Below are positions 1 through 5,776 of a stretch of 5,816 nucleotides of DNA, piece by piece; the stretch's first letter is position 1; each line of letters starts with the position of its first letter. The stretch is from the NCBI GenBank assembly GCA_021789565.1, contig JAJYJL010000333.1:1920-7735 (forward strand), read 5' to 3'. The notes under the pieces are model-generated. The model did not search any database. It had not been told where the DNA came from and saw only the letters and a list, made by a program, of their open reading frames with translations. The stretch is from Acidobacteriota bacterium. GTDB taxonomy: Bacteria > Acidobacteriota > Terriglobia > UBA7540. The translations under genes and the position numbers were made by a program.

Positions 1-63
1 ACTGACGACAAGACCATCGCCACGGCCGGCGGACACGAGCCAGGCTACGGCCAAAGAGCGTAA
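1..63 (+). CDS. Possible C-terminal tail of an upstream gene (partial, frame uncertain)
   Basis: A frame beginning at base 1 is open for 20 codons, ends in TAA at 61-63 and has mostly G or C in third positions, as expected for the end of a GC-rich gene. A second frame, beginning at base 2, is also open and ends in TGA at 113-115, where it overlaps the ATG of the nucleoside hydrolase (TGATG). That would suit translational coupling. The two cannot both be the real tail, and the complementary strand is open here as well. No family can be recognised from so few residues. If either plus-strand reading is right, the nucleoside hydrolase is the downstream gene of an operon. Confidence 0.3.
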   Translation, partial: TDDKTIATAGGHEPGYGQRA

Positions 64-98
64 GCACGCCTTGGAGGAGGAGCCTGTGGGTGTCGTCC

Positions 99-104
99 AG
101 GAGG
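99..104 (+). promoter_or_regulatory. Ribosome binding site of the nucleoside hydrolase
   Basis: AGGAGG is a full match to the Shine-Dalgarno core. It lies 10 bases before the ATG at 115 but only 1 base before the in-frame ATG at 106, which is too close to be used. It therefore decides the start in favour of 115. A further GGAGGAGGAG run lies at 73-82. Confidence 0.75.
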
Positions 105-114
105 CATGGAGCTG

Positions 115-1044
115 ATGAAAAAGGCAGTCTGTTTGCTGTTCCTCTTTTTGTGGCCGCTTGTGCTGCGCGCTGCCCCGCCCAGGAAGATTCCCATCCTGGT
201 TGATACGGATATCGGCACCGACATCGACGATGCGTTTGCCCTGGCATTGGTGGCGCGAAGCCCTGAGCTCAATCTGCTTGGCGTGACAACGGTCAGCGGA
301 GATACCCATGCTCGGGCTCGACTCGCTGCCAAGCTGCTGTGGGAAGCCGGACTTCGCCGCATACCAGTTGCGGCGGGTGAGCCGGGAAGGCCGCTTCCGA
401 TGGAGCAAACGCGCTGGGCCAAAGACTTCCACAGCCCACAACTGCTGTCCGAAAACGCCGTCAACTTTCTGGGTGCCACACTCCGGCGATTGCCGGGAAC
501 CACCACGATTGTGGCCATCGGACCTCTTACGAATATTGCCGCCCTGTTGCAGAAAGACCCGGCGATTGCCAAAAAAATCAGCCGAATTGTCCTGATGGGT
601 GGGGCAATCCACCACGGCTACGGTGACGACCCGACCCCTGTTGCGGAATACAACATCGCGGCCGACCCCGCGGCGGCGCAGAAAGTGTTCAGCTCCGGCG
701 TTCAGATTCTGATGGTTCCGCTGGACGTGACGGCCATGCTCCAGCTCCACGCGGCCGACCGCCACAGAGTCTTTACCAACCTTTCACCGATGACCGATGC
801 CCTGGCTATTCTTTACAATCTGTGGCACCAGCGTACGCCTACGCTGTTCGATCCCATGGCCGTCGCTATGGTGATTGATCCCGGGCTTTGCCAGACGACG
901 CCTCTCCATGTTGAAGTGGACTCAAACGGCTTCACGCGCGTTGCGGACGGCAAACCGCCCAATGCCACCGTCGCTTTGCAGACCGATCCGAAAAAGTTCT
1001 TTCAGTTTTGCCTTTCACGCGTTGCGCCAGAACCGAAACAATAG
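115..1044 (+). CDS. Inosine/uridine-preferring nucleoside hydrolase family protein, exported
   Basis: Predicted N-ribosyl hydrolase of the IUNH family, which splits nucleosides into free base and ribose using a calcium ion held by aspartates. Starting at ATG 115 the protein has 309 residues, usual for the family, and opens with a signal peptide (MKKAV, then a Leu/Phe-rich core, ending near an Ala-Ala-Pro at about residues 19-21). It should therefore act in the periplasm or outside the cell. Visible family marks are DTDIGTDIDDA (Asp30, 32, 36, 38, 39), GPLTN near residue 136, LMGG near 160, AEYN (Glu178, Asn180) and LDVT near 203. The C-terminal motif reads LFDPMAV, with Asp246 kept but Phe245 where classical inosine-uridine hydrolases carry the active-site His. 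TTVSGD near residue 58 has Asp63 where Asn is usual. The fold and metal site look intact, but the substrate cannot be told from sequence; a ribosyl-type substrate other than inosine is possible. The stop faces the peptidase gene 56 bases away. Confidence 0.9.
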   Translation: MKKAVCLLFLFLWPLVLRAAPPRKIPILVDTDIGTDIDDAFALALVARSPELNLLGVTTVSGDTHARARLAAKLLWEAGLRRIPVAAGEPGRPLPMEQTRWAKDFHSPQLLSENAVNFLGATLRRLPGTTTIVAIGPLTNIAALLQKDPAIAKKISRIVLMGGAIHHGYGDDPTPVAEYNIAADPAAAQKVFSSGVQILMVPLDVTAMLQLHAADRHRVFTNLSPMTDALAILYNLWHQRTPTLFDPMAVAMVIDPGLCQTTPLHVEVDSNGFTRVADGKPPNATVALQTDPKKFFQFCLSRVAPEPKQ

Positions 1045-1100
1045 GACATTCTCTGCCTCTTAAGGCGCACTCGATCAGGGTCTGCTCCACTGATTTTCCT

Positions 1101-2504
1101 CTAACGATAAGACGCAAGCTTCGCGGTGATCCGGTCATGGATCCAATGCGGGTCCCACCACTCAAGTGGGTCTACAAAGACTCCATCCAGGACAACGGAA
1201 AAGTGGAGATGGTCGCCGCCGGCAAGGCCTGTTTCTCCGCTGTGTCCGATGATCTGCCCGCGCGTCACGTGTTCACCGGGCTTGACGGCGATCGAACTCA
1301 GGTGCCCGTAGAGAGTCTGCAGGCCGCAACCGTGGTCGATTAGGACGGCGTTGCCGTAAATCCCGAAGAACTTGGCAAAGACCACAATTCCGTCATTGGC
1401 GGCGGGAACCGGAGCGTGTGCGGTGGAAGCCAGATCGTAGCCGAGGTGGGTTTCATGGTCCACCACCTGGCCGTTGTAAAGATAGGTCCGGAAGTCGGCA
1501 AAGTGCGCTTCCACTTTTGAGTTCGGATAACGCAGGAAAGCCTGCGTCCACAGGAACTCCGGGGCTGTTTTCTGTGAATAGGCCACCAGCAACTGCGACT
1601 CAATCAGGCGGAGATGCTGGTTGATCGTCAGATAATTTTTCAGAAGGCTTCCCTGGTCTTGCATATCAGGATTGTTGCTCATAATCGGCGGCACAACGCG
1701 CTCCATGAAACTGTCTGACAAATTGATCTTGCCGTCTCGGAACTTCTGCGGAAAAACTTTGTAGTTGAAGTTCGAAACCGTCTGGTTGCCTGCGTCATCA
1801 CGCGCAACGATTTGGGCGGGAGTTTTCGGATCAAGGTTGTAAGGGTAGGCGAACAGGCACATCCGCGTATCGGGAAGAGACTTTTTGACTGGCCAGCTCC
1901 GGAAAAAATATGGGCCCACCTGGATTCCTGATTCGGCTGTTCCCGGGGTGACTTTGAACAACACAAGGTCGCAGCCCCCCTGGTTGACGTAGACCTGCGG
2001 AGTAAGCAATGCAATCTGCGGCGGGTGAAATCGCACCGGCAAGCCAAGCTTTATCTCGCTTCTGCCGCCGCGGAAGAACCGTCCCCAGGAATTGTTGGTA
2101 GCCACGATCTCAAGCGTTGCCCGGCCCTCTTTCAGGTCAGGAATGCTCTGATGGCCGATTTGTGCTTTGAAGTCACCGACCGAGGGGGCGCGCTTGGCCC
2201 AGAGCTTCCACCACGGCGGCGATGGCGCATTGCGAATTTCACTTGAGAACAGCACGGAAAATTGCCGGTCTCCCTGTTGGACCTGAACGCTGACGGTTTT
2301 CAATGAATGCTCGTTGTCCTGGACCTTGAATGGAATCGTCGTCTGCTTGCCGATGCCCTTCACCTGCGTGCTGAACCTGATGACGGGAGCTTCATGGCTA
2401 AAGGCTTTCCATCCGAGAATACCGATTGCGGCTATAAAAACGAGAAGTATGAAAATCCACCCTTTGCCTAGCCCCGTGCTTGATTTCTGGTAAGAATTCC
2501 TCAA
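1101..2504 (-). CDS. Membrane-anchored M23 (LytM-type) zinc metallopeptidase
   Basis: Predicted peptidoglycan endopeptidase of family M23, acting in the periplasm. The 467-residue protein has a short basic N-terminus, one membrane segment at about residues 16-35 with no clear cleavage site, a long middle region (about 40-330) rich in alternating polar and hydrophobic stretches suggesting beta-sandwich domains that I cannot assign, and a C-terminal M23 domain at about 335-450. All expected zinc and catalytic residues are visible: His353 and Asp357 in HLGYD, His401 in LYGHLS, and His432 and His434 in GDHLHF. An active enzyme is therefore likely, rather than a degenerate EnvC/NlpD-like activator. 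The start is a TTG at 2504 (not ATG), 7 bases after a perfect AGGAGG; no other start candidate lies nearby. It is divergent from the antiporter gene and convergent with the nucleoside hydrolase, so it is probably transcribed alone. The cross-link it cuts is unknown. Confidence 0.9.
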   Translation of the reverse strand: MRNSYQKSSTGLGKGWIFILLVFIAAIGILGWKAFSHEAPVIRFSTQVKGIGKQTTIPFKVQDNEHSLKTVSVQVQQGDRQFSVLFSSEIRNAPSPPWWKLWAKRAPSVGDFKAQIGHQSIPDLKEGRATLEIVATNNSWGRFFRGGRSEIKLGLPVRFHPPQIALLTPQVYVNQGGCDLVLFKVTPGTAESGIQVGPYFFRSWPVKKSLPDTRMCLFAYPYNLDPKTPAQIVARDDAGNQTVSNFNYKVFPQKFRDGKINLSDSFMERVVPPIMSNNPDMQDQGSLLKNYLTINQHLRLIESQLLVAYSQKTAPEFLWTQAFLRYPNSKVEAHFADFRTYLYNGQVVDHETHLGYDLASTAHAPVPAANDGIVVFAKFFGIYGNAVLIDHGCGLQTLYGHLSSIAVKPGEHVTRGQIIGHSGETGLAGGDHLHFSVVLDGVFVDPLEWWDPHWIHDRITAKLASYR

Positions 2505-2511
2505 TCTTCGT

Positions 2512-2517
2512 CCTCCT
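2512..2517 (-). promoter_or_regulatory. Ribosome binding site that fixes the TTG start of the M23 peptidase
   Basis: Read on the minus strand this is AGGAGG, 7 bases before TTG 2504. The ideal sequence and spacing make the unusual TTG start convincing. Confidence 0.8.
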
Positions 2518-2544
2518 GATGCAGTCCCCCCTGCCTCTTCAAAA

Positions 2545-2574
2545 ACTATACCATCCTCTGAAAAAGTGACGTAA
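2545..2574 (-). promoter_or_regulatory. Predicted promoter of the M23 peptidase gene (extended -10)
   Basis: On the minus strand, TGG-TATAGT (2553-2545) matches an extended -10 box: TATAGT is 5 of 6 to TATAAT and is preceded by TGN. The best -35 candidate, 18 bases upstream, is TTACGT (2574-2569). It is a poor match to TTGACA, as is common with extended -10 promoters. Transcription would begin near 2538, giving a leader of about 33 bases. Confidence 0.5.
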
Positions 2575-2620
2575 ACCTGAAAGTGGCCCGCGTTCCCGCA
2601 AAATTTCCAGCCAATGGGTT

Positions 2621-2640
2621 TGACGCGTTGTGTTGCGTCA
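2621..2640. promoter_or_regulatory. Perfect inverted repeat upstream of the antiporter promoter, possible operator
   Basis: TGACGC (2621-2626) and GCGTCA (2635-2640) form perfect 6-base arms around an 8-base spacer. The dyad ends 7 bases before the -35 box of the antiporter promoter. Its centre lies about 53 bases before the predicted transcription start, a position typical of activator sites. A related half-site, TGACGT, occurs at 2567-2572 over the -35 region of the divergent peptidase gene. The binding protein is unknown. Confidence 0.4.
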
Positions 2641-2647
2641 TCTCATC

Positions 2648-2677
2648 TTGGCAATCGTTCCTTGAACACCCTACAAT
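2648..2677 (+). promoter_or_regulatory. Predicted sigma-70-type promoter of the antiporter gene
   Basis: TTGGCA (2648-2653; 5 of 6 to TTGACA) and TACAAT (2672-2677; 5 of 6 to TATAAT) are separated by 18 bases. The predicted start of transcription is near 2684, which puts the ribosome binding site and start codon immediately downstream. This is the best-formed -35/-10 pair in the window. Confidence 0.65.
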
Positions 2678-2696
2678 GAGGCAGTTCCTGCAACGC

Positions 2697-2702
2697 GGAG
2701 GA
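2697..2702 (+). promoter_or_regulatory. Ribosome binding site of the antiporter
   Basis: GGAGGA lies 7 bases before ATG 2710. A TTG at 2707 directly precedes this ATG in frame and is only 4 bases from the site, so ATG 2710 is the likelier start. Confidence 0.65.
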
Positions 2703-2709
2703 ACTCTTG

Positions 2710-4368
2710 ATGGACCATTACAACCTGCTGCTGGATTTGCTCATACTGTTTGGGTTTGCCACGCTCATCGCCGTTATCCTGCGGCGGGCGCGGCAGTCTG
2801 CCATCGTGGCCTATTTGCTGACGGGCATCCTTGTGGGACCTTCCGGATTCCACCTGATCACAAACCGCGCGGCCATTGAGACGATGGCCGAAATCGGAGT
2901 GGCGCTCCTGCTGTTCACCATCGGCATGGAGTTCTCTCTGAACAAAATTGTGGCCATGCGGAAGCTGGTGCTCGGAGCCGGAGGCCGCCAGGTCTTGCTT
3001 ACGATCGCCGTGGTGCTTGGCCTGGCCTTTCTGGCAAACCACCACTGGAGACAGGGAATTTACTGGGGATTTCTGATTGCAGTCAGCAGCACCGCGATAG
3101 TCCTCAAACTCCTTCTTGAGCGGGAGGAACTGGAGACCATCCACGGTCGCATCATCCTTGGTGTCCTCCTGTTTCAGGACCTCTGTATAGTGCCGATGAT
3201 GGCGATTCTGCCGGCACTCACCGTGCCTTCGGGCGAAATTGTACTGACCGTGGTCTATGCGCTGGCCAAAGTGATAGGGGCTGGCGCGTTGATCCTGTTT
3301 GCCGCCCGCTATTTCTTTCCCCTCTTGTGGCGGCGCATTGTTGAGGTGCGCACCCATGAGATATTTATCATTGCCGCCATTTTCTTCAGCCTCGGCACTG
3401 CGTGGGCCTCTGCCTCGCTGGGCTTGTCGCTGGCTCTCGGCGCATTCATCGCTGGAATGGCCCTTTCGGAATCTTCCTATGCACACCAGATTCATGCGGA
3501 CATCCTCCCCTTTCGTGACAGCTTCAACAGCCTTTTCTTCATTTCTGTGGGCATGCTGCTGGATTTGGGGTTTGTTCACAACCGATGGGCCGCGGTGCTC
3601 GGGATTGCCGCGTTGATTTTCGGGCTTAAGGCATTGACCGCGTTGGCTGCTGTCCTGTCAATGGGCTTTACGGCCCGAAAATCACTGCTTGTAGGCCTGA
3701 GCCTGGCACAGGTGGGCGAGTTCAGCTTTGTTTTGCTACATCAGGGCGAACGGCTGAATCTTGTCCCCGCCAGCGAGTACCAGATCTTTCTGGCCGCTGC
3801 GATCATCACCATGATGCTGACTCCGACGATTATCCAACTCTCCCCGAGTATCGCAACGCGCATGCCGGAGATGCAACGTTTGCGGCGATTCTTCCCCGAG
3901 CCCGGCGAGGTTGAATTAGAGGCCCAGGCCGTGCCACTGCACGACCACGTCATCATCTGCGGTTACGGCCTGAACGGGCGCATGCTGGCGCAGGCACTGC
4001 GGCGGAAAGGCGTCGCCTATTTGGTTCTCGAACTGGACCCAGCCATTGTCAGCCACGCCACGGCGGAGGGCGAGTCCATCTTTTTCGGTGACAGCACAAA
4101 AGCTGACATCCTGGAGAAGGCTGGAGTAAGCCGGGCGCGCGCGGTGGTCTTTGCCATATCCGACCCCTTCGCGGTGCCGAGGGCCGTTGCCACAGTCCAC
4201 GCTCTGAATCCCGGCGTCATTACCATCGTGCGGACCGGGCGTGTGGAACATACCAGTGCGCTCGAAAGCGCTGGTGCTTCACATGTGGTTGCCGCGGAAC
4301 TAAGCGCTGCGAAGGAAGTGCTCGAGCGGGTCCTGGACTTGTATGGTCCAGCTTCTGAAAAGGCGTAG
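2710..4368 (+). CDS. CPA2-family cation/proton antiporter with C-terminal RCK (TrkA-N) domain, KefB/YbaL-like
   Basis: Predicted inner-membrane monovalent cation (probably K+) for proton exchanger, used in pH and ion balance. The 552-residue protein has about 12-13 hydrophobic segments in residues 4-378, then a linker and a nucleotide-binding RCK_N domain at about 412-546. Family marks in the membrane part are LTGILVGP near 38, FTIGMEFS near 69, the QD pair in LLFQDLCIVP (about 154-163), PFRDSFNSLFFISVGMLLD near 267-285 and VGEFSFVLL near 335. The RCK domain begins HVIICGYGLNG, with the GxGxxG glycines at about 418, 420 and 423. The acidic LELD after its second strand suggests NAD(H)-type binding. 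The chain ends after the RCK_N domain, with no TrkA-C domain, as in KefB/KefC. No KefF/KefG-like flavodoxin partner is in the window, and the glutathione-gated KefC role cannot be claimed. It has its own promoter and is divergent from the peptidase gene. Confidence 0.92.
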   Translation: MDHYNLLLDLLILFGFATLIAVILRRARQSAIVAYLLTGILVGPSGFHLITNRAAIETMAEIGVALLLFTIGMEFSLNKIVAMRKLVLGAGGRQVLLTIAVVLGLAFLANHHWRQGIYWGFLIAVSSTAIVLKLLLEREELETIHGRIILGVLLFQDLCIVPMMAILPALTVPSGEIVLTVVYALAKVIGAGALILFAARYFFPLLWRRIVEVRTHEIFIIAAIFFSLGTAWASASLGLSLALGAFIAGMALSESSYAHQIHADILPFRDSFNSLFFISVGMLLDLGFVHNRWAAVLGIAALIFGLKALTALAAVLSMGFTARKSLLVGLSLAQVGEFSFVLLHQGERLNLVPASEYQIFLAAAIITMMLTPTIIQLSPSIATRMPEMQRLRRFFPEPGEVELEAQAVPLHDHVIICGYGLNGRMLAQALRRKGVAYLVLELDPAIVSHATAEGESIFFGDSTKADILEKAGVSRARAVVFAISDPFAVPRAVATVHALNPGVITIVRTGRVEHTSALESAGASHVVAAELSAAKEVLERVLDLYGPASEKA

Positions 4369-4393
4369 CCGCAGGCTGGAGAACCTTCAGAAG
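4333..4393. other. Overlapping inverted repeats across the antiporter stop codon, possible 3' RNA structure
   Basis: CTTCTGAA (4352-4359) pairs perfectly with TTCAGAAG (4386-4393), with the stop codon and a small AGCC/GGCT hairpin (4367-4370 with 4374-4377) inside the loop. Just before it, CTGGAC (4333-4338) pairs with GTCCAG (4346-4351). An exclusive alternative pairs TCCAGC (4347-4352) with GCTGGA (4375-4380). No run of T follows on either strand, so this is not a standard intrinsic terminator. It could still act as a transcript-end hairpin between the two convergent genes. Confidence 0.3.
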
Positions 4394-4445
4394 AGTCGGA
4401 CAGCATTCCACGAAAGACGGCCTGAACTTAGCACGGTGTCTTCGC

Positions 4446-5594
4446 TTAGCTGCCAATTCGACGCTCGACGTATTTCCGGTGTTGGTCCGTCAGGTAGTTG
4501 TCTGTCATTCCTGCAATGTAGTCGCACACCACACGGTGAGTCGGCTCCTTGCGCGTCTTGGCAACGTAAAAGGGAGGCAGGCTGCGGGGATGGTTTAAAT
4601 AGAATTCGAACATCTGCGCAATACACTGTACGATCTTCTTGCGTTCAGCGTAGATCTGGCGATGCGTATAAAGATTGTCTCTTAGAAAAGTTTTCAGCGA
4701 TTGGTTCACTCGTGACATTCGCGGGCGGGGTCCCACCAGGCGTGCAGACGCCGCGCGTACGTCGTCTACGCTTCTGATTCTCATTTGTTTCAGTCGCTCC
4801 TGCGTCGCTTCGATCAGGTCCGTAACAAGGGAGTCCATAAGCTGCTTCAGCGCTTCGTTGAATTTCAGTTTCTCGGCCGCTTGCGGGTGCTTCCGCTCAA
4901 CCGGGCGGAGCAGGCGGCCGAACAGAGGCACACTGTCACGAATCTGTGCCAGCGTGAGCAGTTTCGCCTCATAACCATCGTCAAGGTCGGCACAGTCATA
5001 GGCGATCTCGTCGGCCACATCGATCAGTTGAGCCTCAAGCGGCGGGCGCTCGTCGAGCCGGTACTCCTTCAAATCCGGATAATGCTCGGAATCATAGTCG
5101 CGCGAGTGCTTGACAATGCCTTCGCGGACTTCAAATGTCAGGTTCAAACCGGGAAAATCGACATACTTCTGCTCGAATAGTTCGACGATCCGCAGGGCAT
5201 GGAGGTTGTGGTCAAACCGATCACCCTGGCGCACCATTAAGCGGTCCAGTTCGTTTTCACCCGCGTGGCCGAACGGAGGATGGCCCACATCGTGGACCAG
5301 CGCCAGCGCTTCCACCAGGTCCGTGTTCAGACAAAGGGCCTTGGCAACCGTGCGACTGATCTGGGCCACTTCCAGTGTGTGGGTAAGGCGGTTGCGGAAA
5401 TGATCGGAATAGCGGCGTGTGAAAACCTGGGTCTTGTTTTCGAGCCGCCGGAAGGCGCGGGAGTGGATAATGCGGTCGCGGTCACGCTCATACTCATTTC
5501 GATAGGGGTGGGCCCGTTCCGGATAGCGCCGGCCTAGACTTTTTGTAACCGACATCGCATAGCTGGCCAGCCCGGTTTGGGTTCCATCACGCAT
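4446..5594 (-). CDS. dgt: dGTP triphosphohydrolase-like HD-domain protein
   Basis: Predicted cytoplasmic dNTP triphosphohydrolase, which removes the whole triphosphate from deoxynucleoside triphosphates and so lowers dNTP pools. The 382-residue length fits the shorter dGTPase-like subfamily. The N-terminal part, with YERDRDRIIHSRAFRRL at about 35-51 and KTQVF after it, is the family signature. The metal-binding HD residues are all present: His72 in LTHTLEV, His101-Asp102 in HDVGHPPFGHAGE, and Asp195 in DVADEIAYD. The C-terminal half is helical and similar to the family. ATG 5594 is the first possible start because an in-frame TGA lies four codons upstream. The residues after it (LASYAMS, then SLGRRYPE) match the usual N-terminal pattern of the family, which argues against the internal Met14. 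The Shine-Dalgarno sequence is weak (GTGAG, 8 bases upstream). The substrate may be several dNTPs rather than dGTP alone. Convergent with the antiporter gene. Confidence 0.93.
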   Translation of the reverse strand: MRDGTQTGLASYAMSVTKSLGRRYPERAHPYRNEYERDRDRIIHSRAFRRLENKTQVFTRRYSDHFRNRLTHTLEVAQISRTVAKALCLNTDLVEALALVHDVGHPPFGHAGENELDRLMVRQGDRFDHNLHALRIVELFEQKYVDFPGLNLTFEVREGIVKHSRDYDSEHYPDLKEYRLDERPPLEAQLIDVADEIAYDCADLDDGYEAKLLTLAQIRDSVPLFGRLLRPVERKHPQAAEKLKFNEALKQLMDSLVTDLIEATQERLKQMRIRSVDDVRAASARLVGPRPRMSRVNQSLKTFLRDNLYTHRQIYAERKKIVQCIAQMFEFYLNHPRSLPPFYVAKTRKEPTHRVVCDYIAGMTDNYLTDQHRKYVERRIGS

Positions 5595-5623
5595 GACGCA
5601 TGCTCACAAAACTGCCCGCATCT

Positions 5624-5629
5624 ATCATA
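5624..5629 (-). promoter_or_regulatory. Possible -10 box of dgt
   Basis: The minus strand reads TATGAT here (5 of 6 to TATAAT), about 30 bases before the dgt start codon. No good -35 box sits at the right distance: the 17-base position reads TCAAAA. The dgt promoter may be weak, or may need an activator. Confidence 0.35.
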
Positions 5630-5635
5630 GCGGAT

Positions 5636-5652
5636 TCAAACATCAATTTTGA
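5636..5652. repeat. Short inverted repeat over the dgt -35 region
   Basis: TCAAA (5636-5640) and TTTGA (5648-5652) are perfect 5-base arms around 7 bases. The dyad lies just upstream of the possible dgt -10 box and over its expected -35 position. The arms are short and AT-rich, so chance is a real alternative. Confidence 0.25.
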
Positions 5653-5711
5653 GCGAGGAACACAGGGTCCGCATGAAAAATCCGGGAACTCACCGCCTCG
5701 AGGTTCGATGA

Positions 5712-5747
5712 GAAGAGATTCCTTTGATATAATCCTCTTCTTCAAAG
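5712..5747. promoter_or_regulatory. Two interlocking inverted repeats over the rightward promoter, possible operator
   Basis: The first dyad pairs GAAGAGATT (5712-5720) with AATCCTCTTC (5731-5740): nine base pairs with one bulged C. The second pairs CTTTGA (5722-5727) with TCAAAG (5742-5747), perfect arms 14 bases apart. Both straddle the -10 box at 5728-5733 and the expected transcription start near 5740, where a repressor would block RNA polymerase. Confidence 0.35.
5725..5733 (+). promoter_or_regulatory. Predicted extended -10 promoter of the gene entering at the right edge
   Basis: TGA-TATAAT is a perfect -10 hexamer (5728-5733) with the extended TGN element. No good -35 is seen (TTCGAT at 5704-5709 is poor). 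Transcription would begin near 5740, about 37 bases before the ATG at 5777. Confidence 0.55.
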
Positions 5748-5776
5748 TGGATTTTGTGGCAGCATCAATCGTCTGA

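Noticed and set aside
45..572. Minus-strand open frame of 175 codons opposite the nucleoside hydrolase
   Set aside because: It is Ser/Ala/Arg-rich with no recognisable motif, and the opposite strand carries a clear family protein over the same bases.
1045..1100. Possible terminator between the convergent nucleoside hydrolase and peptidase genes
   Set aside because: Only a 4-base GCCT/AGGC stem (1055-1066) around CTTA is present, with no T-run on either strand; too weak to call.
1008..1343. Plus-strand open frame of 111 codons across the end of the nucleoside hydrolase and the peptidase C-terminus
   Set aside because: Most of it is antisense to the M23 catalytic domain, and it has no domain of its own.
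2521..2534. GCAG/CTGC hairpin with a loop of six G in the peptidase mRNA leader
   Set aside because: The stem is only four base pairs; it may affect access to the ribosome binding site but does not stand out from chance.
2671..3579. Minus-strand open frame of 302 codons opposite the antiporter
   Set aside because: Its Gln/His/Arg-rich composition is what a reversed hydrophobic membrane gene gives; no motifs, and the plus-strand antiporter is unambiguous.
4343..4777. Plus-strand open frame of 144 codons running from the antiporter end into dgt
   Set aside because: It overlaps the antiporter end and is antisense to the dgt C-terminus; composition is Arg/Ser-rich with no family resemblance.
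5696..5703. CCTCGAGG palindrome upstream of the rightward promoter
   Set aside because: Eight bases with no extension of the arms; palindromes of this size are expected by chance in GC-rich DNA.
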